A DNA stretch of 64,000 nucleotides. It comes from JACXTP01 sp963789555 (lineage in GTDB: Archaea > Thermoplasmatota > Thermoplasmata > Methanomassiliicoccales > UBA472). The DNA is taken from the NCBI GenBank assembly GCA_963789555.1, contig CAWBKY010000002.1, positions 1 to 64,000 on the forward strand. The letters are read 5' to 3'. The notes below the pieces were generated by a model, which made no database searches, was not told where the DNA came from, and saw nothing but the letters and a program-made list of their open reading frames with translations. This document shows positions 48,422 through 57,764 of this stretch, in pieces (position 1 is the stretch's first letter; every line of letters begins with the position of its first letter). Position numbers and translations under genes: made by a program.

Positions 48422-48772
48422 TTACCAACGGAACATCTGGGCATGCGGAACGCCCTGGATGGTAATCACGCAATCCTCTTCGATGAACTTGTGCCTGGCG
48501 GCGATGCGGCAGGTGCGCTCCCCTACCAGGTTGGCCATGGTGCACATGTTCAACCGGGAGACCAGAAGCTCCTCCCCGCCGTCCTCGCCCTCGTAGAACT
48601 CCTTGGACACCTCGAGCTTGAGGTCGCCCTCGCGGTAGGTCTGGCCCAGCGTCTCCTTGTCGCAGGCGGCCACCAGTATCTCTCGGCCCTGTTTGATCAG
48701 CCTGACCGTTATCACTTGTTCACCGATTCCGGTTTCGACATCACGAGCATCGATGGTATAAATCTTTGCCAA
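48422..48772 (-). CDS. DUF424 family protein
   Basis: 116 aa. Matches archaeal DUF424 in length and motifs: REILVAACDKETLGQTYREG, LKLEVSKEFYEGE, MCTMANLVGERTCRIA and the ending ITIQGVPHAQMF. The annotated TTG start lies 6 nt downstream of the mcm stop; a GTG near 48715 (before ITVRLIKQG) would give the more usual family N-terminus. Between mcm and nmd3 in one transcription unit. Function unknown. Confidence 0.85.
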   Translation of the reverse strand: MAKIYTIDARDVETGIGEQVITVRLIKQGREILVAACDKETLGQTYREGDLKLEVSKEFYEGEDGGEELLVSRLNMCTMANLVGERTCRIAARHKFIEEDCVITIQGVPHAQMFRW

Positions 48773-48778
48773 GACCCA

Positions 48779-51700
48779 TCAGTCGCCGCCCACCAGCTTG
48801 ATGTGCCCTCCGCCGGGGTCGTAGACCTCCCCAGCCTGCTTCATCTTGCGCAGGATGTCCTTGAGCTCTGACTCAGTGATTCCCTTCTCCTCGGCGCGCT
48901 GCGCCACCACGTGCTCCGGGGCGCCCTTGAAGTGGTCCGAGCTGTCCTGGATGAGACGGCGCACTATGGATATCTTGTTGCGCTCGCTGCGCGGGGTGCC
49001 GGTCATGAGCTTGTCCACGTCCATGCTCCCCGAGTCCTTCGCCATCTTCTCCAGGTAATAGCGCACGATGCGGACGGCGCGCTGCGCGTCCTCCTTCGCG
49101 ACGACGCGGCTGAGGCGGATACGGGCACTGGCCTCTGACAACCGGATGAAGGCCTCCAGCTGCCTGGCGGTGATAGGCACGGAGGCGTTGGGGCCCTCGC
49201 CCATCTTGCGTATGCTGAGGTAGGTGTCCATGATGAGCCGTTGCGCCTCCTTGTTCAGGACGGGGGTGGTGCGTTTGGCATATTTCACATACTTGCGCAT
49301 GAACTCTGGCTCGAAATAGGGCTTGAGGTCCTCGGTCTCCGCCATGATCTCCTTGTAATCGATGTCCGGGTCCTGAGCGCCCTCGCCCTGTCTGAGGACC
49401 TGCCCTCGGGTGTGGCCTTTAATGATGTGCTCGGCGATCTTGGCGTCCTTGTCCTGATTTGGCTTGTCCAGCAGGGCAAAGATGAGATCGAAGCGCGATA
49501 AGAGGGCAGGCGGCATGTTGATCTGGTTGGCCAAAGGCTCGTTCTCATCGAAACGACCATATTTCGGGTTCGCGGCACCAAGGACGCTGGTGCGGCATTG
49601 GAGCGTGGCTGTGATGCCTGCCTTGGCCACCGATACGGTGTTCCCACACCATACTGGCTTACCGTCTCTCCTTACATAAAGCGTGTGATGGGGGACCTCG
49701 ACGCAGTAAATCATGCCCTTGTAATTTCGAATCTGTAATTGGTCTTCCCTGTGCTGGTAGGCGTTGACGATTGGTTCGTTCAGTTTTTTATTCCGCTCTT
49801 CCAGTAATTGAAACGTTATAGTGCATTTTGGCCGACTTTATTATCCTACCTTTGATGGTTCCCCGACCGGACATCTTTGAATAATCGCGGGATTTAAGAT
49901 TCCCAGAAAAGCCAAGCTTCAACGCGATCTCCTGAACGTCGTCCGCCAATCTTTTCGATGAGGTACAATATGTCCGATGACCAGACTCCTTTCTTACAAA
50001 ACCGTCCCCTAACATCAGGGCATCTAACAGGATGCCCAGTTGTCTTGCTGAAAGCTCTAAAAGGTCTCTGGGGATGTACTTCTGGGAGAAGTCGCCAAAT
50101 TGGTATAGGTATGTGGCGAGCTGTTTGCTGCACATGCTGAAGTTTTGTGTGTCATAATTATACTCGAAACCAAGCCTGAGGATACAGTCCTCGATCTTGT
50201 AGACCTTATCCTCATCCTTGACCTGGGAGATGTGAACCCTATAGGGTACCCCGTTCTGACATTGAACGCAACCTTCGGAGATAAAGTAACCAAAGAACTC
50301 CAGCCAATCATCCATTTTCAGAACCATGGGTGGGGTCTCGGTCCCATTGGGGTCGTTCTGGTTCTTGAACTTACGAACGGAGGGGATCGTGAACGAGTCG
50401 ATTTCGACCCCGTTCCATGTCGCGTTCTTCTTGAATTTGAAGCGCCTGGTCCTCGGGATTTGGTCCATTCTGATAAGTTTGTATCCTTCGAATGAATCGG
50501 CCCGCTTGCTGATGTTGACGTACATGTTATGGTTCGGTGTGATTGCTAGATCGACTTGATTCGATCTAACGTAATACATGTCCCCATCGTACTCTCTGGC
50601 TACGACCTGAGAGGGCTTTGAATAGACGAGTTCGCCATGGGGTGATAAAGAAGCAATTTCATCTACCTCTGTGATGTCTCTAAATAGACTCCATCCCCTC
50701 TTCGTAAGTAGCTCGGTCTGGTCATCATAACATGAGCTTTCCATGGCTTCGTGCATGGAGCTCCGGTCTTGTTCGGTCATCTTGTCGAGCTCGTCAACAC
50801 AATTATGGACGATGGCACCGCTGACATAGAAATTGGGTTCGCCCTCAATAGTGAGGTCGTAGACCTTTGCCTCGGTCGACCTATCAACTGCTAAGACTGG
50901 ATTGAGCACGTAGTCTTTGACCGGGTCTCTAAAGCCCTCCTTTGTTATCTCCTTCCATTTCGGGCGTAACGTCTCCATGAGTGATCTGCTTACCCTTTTC
51001 TTGTGAATGGCAAAGTAAATTCGCGAATGCAGACCAAGCCTTACAGTGGCGCTGGTGTCGAACTTGATATCCTTGAGCCAGTTACAATAATTTGTGTCGA
51101 GGAGATCGTCGTAAGAGACAATCTTGGTCTTGGGTTCCACCTCGAACAACTTTCCCTTGTTCTTGCCGAGGATGTATGGGGCGAATAATCTAGCGGCTTT
51201 GTTGTATGAGGTGAGCGAAATTATCATCACCTTTCTCCTTCGCATGATCGCCTGGATGCCAAACATCAGGAACAAGGCGCATATCAAACGCATCTTTCGT
51301 GATGTCCAGTCCGGTCCCCATTTTTTCCTGACCAATTCCAATCTCGATGGTGTGCTTAATTCCGAATTTTCCCTTTTTATGGGAAATACAGCAATCGGTG
51401 CTAAGAATTGCTGCTAAAAAACCAAGGCAATAGTCCTTGTCGCTAAGGTCTATTACATCTTCGTGAAAGATCTTATTGAGCTCGTCCCTCAATCTCTTGC
51501 TATAGAAATAGTGATGGATATTTGGTCCGAACTTAGCTAGATGGCCATTGATTAATATGTTCTGGGCACCCCTGAGATATTTGTTGACGTGTATGCCATA
51601 GCGATGTAAAAGTAGATCCATGATATATGCCGATCTCTCGTCGTTTTTCGGAGAGGCTGAAAATGAGAGTTGGGGTTTGGGGTTATTGACATCGTAAGAA

Positions 51701-54240
51701 ATGTCACAAAGCGCAAAACCGTGTATGAATCCGTCCTCAAATCTTCCTTGCTTTGTCAGGCCATTAAACGATGATGTTGGAATTTTCAAGAAGTCTTTCT
51801 TGGTCAAATCCTTCGCCTGTTTCCAACCATCGCTGGTGAGGAATAGATGGTCCTCCGTGCACTGGACGACGTCGCCAGAGTATAGTCTAACCTTGACCGT
51901 CGGTTTTATACCATTATAAATTACGTTTTTAATGGCGCCGCGAGACAAACCGTTTTTGTCATTCAGGACTACCTCTCCGGGTTTGAGGTCACGAATCATT
52001 CTCATACCTTTATCAGTCAGAACATACTGGTTCTCCTCGATGCACGCGACCCCTTTGTCCGCCAGCACCAGAGCCCCCGCCTCCAGGGTCCATCTCCCCT
52101 CGCCGAACTCGTCCTTGACCGCCGCGGCGGTGTTGTGCACCAGGAACCCGTTGGCGAAGAAGCAGTGCGCCCCCTCCACGGTCAGGTCGTAGACGTGATC
52201 GGGAAGGTTGCGATGCACCAGGCGTTTCTTGGTCACCTTGCACCAGTTCGGCGCCTCGCCTTTGGCGCAGGTCATGACCTCGTCCTCGGTCATGAGGTCC
52301 ATCGACCGGACCCAAGCCTCCCTGCCACCGACGCGCGAGTAGATACGCGTCTCCGGGGTGAGCTTGAGCTTTTTTCCCTGGCTTGATAATATTTCCACAA
52401 GAAATGAAGGGGTTGCCAATCGGAAGACGGAGGTCACCGGAAGGTGTTTCGTTCTCCCGTTTCCATCGACGGTCATTACACCGTTGACAAGCACCTCCTG
52501 CCTCCATTCGCCTGGTTCCAGCTCGACCGGGGAGACCATCCTCTCCTCGACGAAGTCGCCGATCCGCACCTCCTCGCCATCGATGTCTATGGTTGATTCC
52601 GGAGCGACGCATAGACCAGCGGCCGAGGAGCTCTTGCCGGAAGCGTAAATCCCCCTCGGCGCCAGATGGGACATGTAACGCAGCATCTGGCTGTTGTGGT
52701 TGAGTATGCCGTTCGCAACGAAGATGTGCGTCCCTTCCACCTCCAGGTCATAGACCCAGGGCTCGGGCGCTTCCACCTTCTCGATCGAGACCACATTGTC
52801 CCAGTCCATGCCCCGAAGCCGACCGATGGTCTCGTCCGGCCCGCAACGACCCTGCCCCTCGGTGACGGCGATGCACTGGCCCACGAATATCTTGCTCGCC
52901 GGACGCATCGCCATCCACAGTCCCTGGGGAACGAAGAGCGGGTGGGTCGGGGTGACGGTTATGCTTCCTCCCGCGGCGGTGGTGAGCTTGATCAGCTTCC
53001 GCGGGGCGTCGCGCTTCCACACCTTGACCGCCACTGCCCGGTCCGACCACCCCCATCTCCTGATAGGTCATGATGTCCAGGCGCATCTCCGCGTAGACGC
53101 CGTCGTCCACCTCGTGCACCGGCCCCTTGGCCAGATGCTCCTCCACGATGCCTTTGATGTCCCGGCAGGAGCCGTCGGCCAACATCACCATCGCGTCCCC
53201 GGTGACGCATTTCGCCACGCCCGGGTCCCCGACGAGCAGGATGTGGATGTCCCCGCGCACCTTGGTGCCATCGTCCAGCTTCTTCGACGAGCCGCCGAAG
53301 AGCTGCAGGGCGATGGACTCCTTGACCTCGTCGTAGCCTTTGATGGTGGGCGAGATGGACTTGACGATCTTCTCGAAGATGTCCTCGGAGCGGGCCTCGT
53401 TCAAGATGCGGGCCTCGTCCTCCTCGGTGATCTCCACATCCTCGTACTCCTGCTCCTTCGACTCCACCGCCAATATGTCCAGGTTGATGTCGAACAGGGT
53501 GGACTTGACCTGCGCCCCCTTCTGCACCGAGCGCAAAACCCCATTGAGGCTTATGCGGTCGCCTGGTGAGATCTTGCCGGCCAGGTCGTCCTCGAGGAAG
53601 CCGGTCAGTCTTTCCGGCTGGGCTCCGCCCCTCAGCCCCTCGGGGCTCTCCTGGATCTCGATCTTCTGGGTGTCGACGTACTCGGATTCCTCGGCCAGCA
53701 GGGTGAACTTGGTGCTCCCTGCGGTCCGCCCGCAGCCGTTCTGGTCCTTGTAGCACTCCAACGGCTCCTTGAAGAACAGCCCGTCCTGCGGTTCCTCGAT
53801 TATGGCCGGGCAGCGATAGCACTTGAACTTGGCCTTGGTGATGCGCGGGCCGCACCTCGGTGGCCTTGCGGACCAGCCCCTCCACGGAGATGAGCTTGCC
53901 CAGGTGCTCCGACCGCAACAGCCGTATCTCGATCCGGTTGTCGCGAGGGATGTCCTTGATGCGGATGTGGATGTCCATGTCGGACCGACTGCCTTGCGCC
54001 GCCACCTTCTTGGCCGCCTGCTCCCCCAGCCCCAGGGTGCGGTAGGGGTTGTCGAGGAGGTAGACCGCCATGTCCGGGTCGAACTTGTCCAGCTCGTTGT
54101 AGCTCATCGCGATGCTGCGCAGCTCCGGGTAGCGTCCGGCCACTTCCATCAAGTCGCAGCCGGTTCTCGCTGGTCTCGAACAGCTCCTCCCATCGTGCGA
54201 GCAGGTCCTCGTCGGTATAGTCTATAGGCAAAAGTTGCAC
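48779..54240 (-). CDS. mcm: Replicative helicase MCM interrupted by four inteins (about five frame breaks)
   Basis: Hexameric 3'-5' DNA helicase of the replication fork. Span 5462 nt, of which the inteins take about 1110 codons, leaving an extein of about 710 aa, normal for archaeal MCM. Seen: N-terminal domain DKFDPDMAVYLLDNPYRTLG; zinc motif KFKCYRCP with ECYKDQNGCG; OB fold; Walker A GDPGVAK-(intein 1)-SQMLRYMSHLAPRGIY; GKSSSAAGL-(intein 2)-TAAAVKDEFGEGRW; Walker B LADKGVA-(intein 3)-CVDELDKMTEQDR; HEAMESS-(intein 4)-TVSVAKAGITATLQCRTSVL; arginine finger region SRFDLIFALLD; C-terminal winged helix. Frame breaks near 49790, 51210, 53045, 53850 and 54160. Start GTG 54240. A TATA-like CTTAAAG lies near 54325, and ORB-like dyads lie just beyond it. 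Without protein splicing both Walker motifs are broken, so helicase activity depends on splicing. Confidence 0.95.
49640..50732 (-). other. MCM intein 4 (with LAGLIDADG endonuclease)
   Basis: About 364 aa between HEAMESS and TVSVAKAG. Starts CYDDQTELLTKRGWSLFRD, block B AITPNHNMYV, dodecapeptide motifs FFGYFISEGCVQ and LLDALMLGDGF, ends with block F/G YCVEVPHHTLYVRRDGKPVW followed by CGN and +1 Thr (Gly instead of His before Asn, an accepted variant). One frame break near 49790. Confidence 0.9.
50802..52044 (-). other. MCM intein 3 (large, endonuclease partly degenerate)
   Basis: About 414 aa inserted in Walker B between DKGVA and CVDELDKM. Starts CIEENQYVLTDKGMRMIRDL, block B QCTEDHLFLT, ends VYDLTIEGEPNFYVSGAIVH plus N before extein Cys. 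LAGLIDADG-like stretches FIHGFALCDIS and LGFLAAILSTDCCI have poor acidic positions, so endonuclease activity is doubtful. Frame break near 51210. The region is less GC-rich than the extein, in line with horizontal origin. Confidence 0.88.
52132..52611 (-). other. MCM intein 2 (mini-intein)
   Basis: 160 aa, in frame throughout, between SSSAAGL and TAAAVKDE. Starts CVAPESTIDIDGEEVRIGDF; block F/G YDLTVEGAHCFFANGFLVHN before Thr. No endonuclease domain. Block B position reads TPET rather than TxxH. Confidence 0.9.
52693..53209 (-). other. MCM intein 1 in the Walker A loop (mini-intein)
   Basis: About 172 aa between GDPGVAK and SQMLRYMS, splitting the P-loop right after its lysine. Starts CVTGDAMVMLADGSCRDIKG, block B VTPTHPLFV, ends YDLEVEGTHIFVANGILNHN before Ser. 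No endonuclease motif. One frame break near 53045. Confidence 0.9.
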
Positions 54241-54342
54241 CCCTTGAAGCGATGTCGTTCGCTCGGTCCTTTATGCGAACCCTCTTCAAATCGCTTCCTG
54301 TGGGACATAAGCGAAACTAATCTTTAAGCTTACTGGACCTCC

Positions 54343-54420
54343 GTTTCCACTGGAAACAAGGAGACCGTTGTTCACGCCTAGCCAGGTTCCACCGGAAACA
54401 AATCGAGGGAAAGGGGTGGG
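54343..54420 (+). repeat. Two ORB-like origin recognition dyads upstream of mcm
   Basis: GTTTCCACTGGAAAC (54343-54357), a perfect 7+1+7 dyad followed by AAGGAG, and GGTTCCACCGGAAAC (54385-54399) followed by AAA and a G-rich string (54405-54420). Both are in the same orientation, 42 bp centre to centre, about four helical turns. Archaeal ORB/mini-ORB elements bound by Orc1/Cdc6 have a TTCCAnTGGAAAC-type dyad with a downstream G-string. The gap 54241-54442 has no gene and only a modest AT-rich part (54310-54335). Confidence 0.6.
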
Positions 54421-54442
54421 TACTGTCGTTTTCCGCTCTCGT

Positions 54443-54955
54443 TCATTGTTCCGGGACATAGTCCGATTGGATCTCCACCACCTCGGCGCTGCTGCTCGCG
54501 CCCGCATAGCGGTCGAGCGGTTCCTGGTTAAGTGTGATGAAGTTCATGCCCCAGGTGAACTTGGAGAGGATGGTCTCGGCCTGCTTCCTCTCCCCCAGTA
54601 TATAGAGCGATGCCGCCAAGGCCTCCACGCTGCTCAGCCTCATGGGCTTGCCCCAGTTCACCGGGTTGGCCGCTAGCATGTAGGGGAGGGCGCGCTGGGC
54701 GGTGTGCTTCGGCATCGAGGGCAGTCTTTCGATGGAGGCCCAGGACAGGTCCAGCACCAATATCCCGTGGTCTTGGCCCCGCCCACGGTCCTCGGGAGAC
54801 AACGCCTTCTCGGCCATGGGGTTCAGGACGATGCAGCCATAGGGCACCCGCTTCAGTCCTTTGATCTCCTGGACCAGGTTGAAGCGCGCCAGCTTGCGGG
54901 CGGTGCACTTCTTCGGGTCGCACTCCGCCTCGTCATACACGAAAAGGGGGATCAT
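54443..54955 (-). CDS. tsr3: Tsr3-like rRNA aminocarboxypropyltransferase (DUF367)
   Basis: 170 aa. Transfers the aminocarboxypropyl group of SAM to a pseudouridine of small-subunit rRNA. Family motifs: AECDPKKCTARKLARF, VPYGCIVLNPMAEKALSPED, ILVLDLSWASIERLP, ALPYMLAANPVNWGKPMRLS and ALAASLYILGE. Length fits archaeal members. Start ATG 54955 overlaps the preceding arsC-like stop by 4 nt. Confidence 0.92.
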   Translation of the reverse strand: MIPLFVYDEAECDPKKCTARKLARFNLVQEIKGLKRVPYGCIVLNPMAEKALSPEDRGRGQDHGILVLDLSWASIERLPSMPKHTAQRALPYMLAANPVNWGKPMRLSSVEALAASLYILGERKQAETILSKFTWGMNFITLNQEPLDRYAGASSSAEVVEIQSDYVPEQ

Positions 54956-55374
54956 CTGCCACCGAAGGTCTTGGAGACCCAGGCCTTTATGTCGTCTCGG
55001 GAGCGCCGGTACTCGGGGATGGCCTTCTCGTCCGACCCTCCCGTGTCCGCAGGCTCGGCGAAGCTCTTGTGGATGTAATCCTTGCCCGTTATGAAGAAGG
55101 AGCATTCCTCCTCGGCCTCGTCACATAGCGTGACGACGTAATCGAACTCCTTCCCATAGTAGGTCTCGACCTCTTTGGACTTCTGCTTGGAGATGTCGAT
55201 GTTGATCTCCTTCATGACCTTGACCGAGAGCGGGTCCAGCTTGGTCGGTTGGGTGCCGGCGCTGAAGGCCTCATAACGGTCCTTGAGGTGATGGTTGACG
55301 ATCCCCTCGGCCATCTGGGACCGGGTGGCGTTGGACTGACAGATGAACAGTATGGTGCGTTTGGGTCTTGGCAT
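54952..55374 (-). CDS. Low-molecular-weight phosphatase / thioredoxin-type arsenate reductase
   Basis: 140 aa. P-loop CQSNATRSQMAEG (CX5R from about residue 12), general-acid loop near FAEPADTGGSDEK, plus cysteine in VTLCDEAEEECSFF that in ArsC enzymes forms the reaction disulfide. The choice between protein-tyrosine phosphatase and arsenate reductase rests on those extra cysteines, which favour ArsC. Start ATG 55374 follows GGAAGG. Coupled to tsr3 by ATGA overlap. Confidence 0.85.
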   Translation of the reverse strand: MPRPKRTILFICQSNATRSQMAEGIVNHHLKDRYEAFSAGTQPTKLDPLSVKVMKEINIDISKQKSKEVETYYGKEFDYVVTLCDEAEEECSFFITGKDYIHKSFAEPADTGGSDEKAIPEYRRSRDDIKAWVSKTFGGR

Positions 55375-55656
55375 ATTACCTTCCCCACGGTAACGGTTGT
55401 TGCTTTGCAACCGGTACGATATTAGCGTTGCGGCGAACGAATGCCGACGGATTAAGGTTTTCATCGACGAGGGCAGGGTTTAATAGAACGAGGGGGAATG
55501 GGGAGATGCCACCGTGATGATGAACCCAGCTCTGATATCGATGAGGAGAGACGGGCGAGCTGAGTGGCATTTTGCCAATGAATCTAAGATTGGGACTTAC
55601 AATAGAATTTTATAAGAATCAATAAAAAATAAAAAAGAAAGGAAAAGGGAAGTTGT
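55375..55656. other. Intergenic region with T-rich terminator of the second pilin gene
   Basis: 282 bp. Minus-strand TTCTTTTTTATTTTTTATTG (about 55619-55640), shortly after the pilin stop, is a strong archaeal T-tract terminator. The rest carries the arsC promoter area, with no clear TATA. No further gene seen. Confidence 0.5.
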
Positions 55657-56147
55657 TTAGAACGCGGTCCAGTCAGCTGAACCAATGGACTTCGACTCAG
55701 AGCCGTACAGGAAGTTCAATACCATTGTCTGACCGGTCACTGAGTTCGTCACAATGAAGTAGTCCCCGGCGTTAACTTACCATCGGCTCAACAGGTTGAC
55801 GAAAGTCACGTTGCAGGTAATCAGGCAGGTCTGCTGGCTCGAGGAAGCTACCAGTTGCTCCACTCGATTGTGTATGCAGTGCCACCGATAACCAACGAAA
55901 TTTTCGCGCTGGCGATATTCTATTGGGTCACTGACATCTGCGACCACACACCTTCTGCTGGTGGGCTGGACCAGTACGCGCTGTCACTCAACGACATCGA
56001 CGGGTTGGAGTCAGGGTTCGATCCGAAACCCATGACCATCACGTACAAAACGGCGGCCAGAACCACGGTGATAGCGACCATCAAGATGGTAGCGATGACC
56101 GGGGAAACGGCCTCCTTGCTCTTCTTCATCTTCCATATCTTCTTCAT
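55657..56147 (-). CDS. Archaeal type IV pilin (frame-disrupted after the first third)
   Basis: About 163 codons. Start ATG with GGAGG 9 nt upstream. Short basic leader KKIWKMKKSKEA then VSPVIATILMVAITVVLAAV, the classic archaeal pilin N-terminus cleaved before the hydrophobic helix. The secreted remainder continues in other frames (FIVTNSVTGQTMVLNFLYGS) to a stop at 55657. Frame breaks near 55915, 55850 and 55780. Single-gene unit with its own TATA box and terminator, suggesting a major pilin supplied to the assembly machine at 5-11 kb. Confidence 0.75.
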
Positions 56148-56160
56148 GTTAAGTCCTCCA

Positions 56161-56211
56161 CCAAGGACAAGCCTTGGCTATGATACAAAAAAGTCTGTGG
56201 GGCTATAAAAG
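56161..56211 (-). promoter_or_regulatory. Pilin promoter: TATA box and leader palindrome
   Basis: Minus-strand TTTTATAGC at 56203-56211 predicts transcription start near 56178. CCAAGG-ACAAG-CCTTGG (56161-56177) would form a hairpin at the very 5' end of the mRNA or serve as an operator at the start site. The AT-rich gap up to 56368 holds no gene. Confidence 0.5.
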
Positions 56212-56368
56212 TATCTGTTCCTGAATATCATTATCAGTATTGAAATTAAAATCTGGCTCGATAATTAAACAACTAATCACATTAAAATATTTATATATTA
56301 ATGAACAGCCAGAAAATAATTTACAAACGGTCACTATATAAGCCCCCTTAATTATCATTCTTGAAAAT

Positions 56369-56953
56369 TCAATTGCTCGGCCGTGGTCCAAGAGGTACCA
56401 TCTGATCGCTAACGAGTGCAAGCATCTCCTTTACATCGGGACGAAGCTGATCACCTAAGGCGAGCAGCACTGGGTAGGCATCTCGCCCTTTCAAAGCGCT
56501 CATGAGTATCTGTATGAACTCGGAGAGCATGCGCGTGTCGTTGTGCATGGCCATGGCGTTCACGGAGTCGATTATCACCAGGGTCTTCCTCTGGTTGGCC
56601 TTGCGGAAGAGATACTCCACCCGGAGGATGATGTTCTCCAGCATGGCCGGGCCCTCGACATAGGTTATGGCATCGGTGTCGCCGGACAGCTGCATCGTGG
56701 CATAGGATATGCAATCGATGAACTTGACATGCTTGCGGTCGATCTCCAACGAGTCGAGCGCGCTTATCATCGTCGCCGCCGGGACCGAGGCGGTCACGTA
56801 GATGCAGGCCAGGTCGTTCTCCCGACAGAAGGTGTCCACCAGGCTGGTGATGACCTCGAAGTAGTTCTCCGGGTTGATCATGAAGGCCACCGCCACCGAG
56901 GGGCCGGTCTCGGTCAGCTTGTTCCTGGCATCCTCCGCGGCCTCAGGCGTCAA
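56369..56953 (-). CDS. KaiC/RecA-like protein lacking a P-loop
   Basis: 194 aa. RecA-fold strands are visible (VAVAFMINPENYFEVITSLV; LACIYVTASVPAATMISALD; KTLVIIDSVNAMAMHND as Walker B-like), but no GxxxxGK[ST] motif exists. Start is a TTG at 56953 that overlaps the stop of the upstream KaiC-like gene (TTGA), so the pair is translationally coupled. Likely non-catalytic partner of the intact ATPase (inference). Confidence 0.7.
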   Translation of the reverse strand: MTPEAAEDARNKLTETGPSVAVAFMINPENYFEVITSLVDTFCRENDLACIYVTASVPAATMISALDSLEIDRKHVKFIDCISYATMQLSGDTDAITYVEGPAMLENIILRVEYLFRKANQRKTLVIIDSVNAMAMHNDTRMLSEFIQILMSALKGRDAYPVLLALGDQLRPDVKEMLALVSDQMVPLGPRPSN

Positions 56954-57669
56954 TGGAAACCACCTCTCAACATGGGCGTCAGCAGCATGCCTGAGGACGT
57001 GACATCGAACACGTAGCGCGACCGGGAGTGCGCAGCACCCTGCATCTTCAGCACCTGCAGCACCCTGAGGACGTTGCCCTGGCGCTCGATGTTGCTCAGG
57101 CGGACCAGGCCGTCGCAGGGCACGTAGGTCTTCCCCGCGCCCTCCTCGCAATCGGAGACGACCACGGTGGTGCACTTCTTGGCGTAGACGGTCTCGCCCA
57201 GCTTCTTGATGAAGTTGCGGGCCGCTCCCGCCTCCATCTCCATCAGGAGAGGGCTTATGGAATCTATGGCAAGGCGTTTCGCCCCTTGCTTGCCGATCAT
57301 GCCCTCGATCTCGGAAAGAAGCTCCATGGCACCGTTGCTCTCGATCGGCCTTCCCGGGTGCGACAGGTCCTCGAGCAGGTCCGCCACATCCAGTATGCGA
57401 AGGACCTTCTCCTTCACCAGGCGCTCGTCGAAGATCTCCAGGTGCGACATGCCGTCCAGCGTCTTCTGGACCGAGTGCACCGTGGTGATGAGCGCCGCCT
57501 TATGGCCATCCGCCGCCCCGCGGAGCAGGAACTCGTTCGCTAGCGACGATTTGCCGGAACCGCAGCTCCCAGAGATGTGCACCAGACCGCCCAGGGGGAA
57601 ACCTCCTCCGGTGATCTGGTCCAATCCCTCGATGCCAGTCAGGCATCTTCCTTCCTGAGGCTTTGCCAT
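56950..57669 (-). CDS. KaiC/RAD55-like ATPase with intact P-loop
   Basis: 239 aa. Opening CLTGIEGLDQITGGGFPLGG is the KaiC/RadA family N-terminus; Walker A GSCGSGKSSLANEF; Walker B-like strand KRLAIDSISPLLME; C-terminal beta pair. Start ATG MAKPQEGR. First gene of a two-gene unit with the P-loop-less partner, upstream of a pilin gene on the same strand. A FlaH-like role in pilus control is possible but unproven. Confidence 0.85.
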   Translation of the reverse strand: MAKPQEGRCLTGIEGLDQITGGGFPLGGLVHISGSCGSGKSSLANEFLLRGAADGHKAALITTVHSVQKTLDGMSHLEIFDERLVKEKVLRILDVADLLEDLSHPGRPIESNGAMELLSEIEGMIGKQGAKRLAIDSISPLLMEMEAGAARNFIKKLGETVYAKKCTTVVVSDCEEGAGKTYVPCDGLVRLSNIERQGNVLRVLQVLKMQGAAHSRSRYVFDVTSSGMLLTPMLRGGFH

Positions 57670-57764
57670 GGTGACGCTGCTATCATCCTCCCTTCATATA
57701 TCGTTTTGCCGCTGAATTGCTTCGAGCGTAAATGATAATAAACACCTGGACCTAACTCCCTTTC

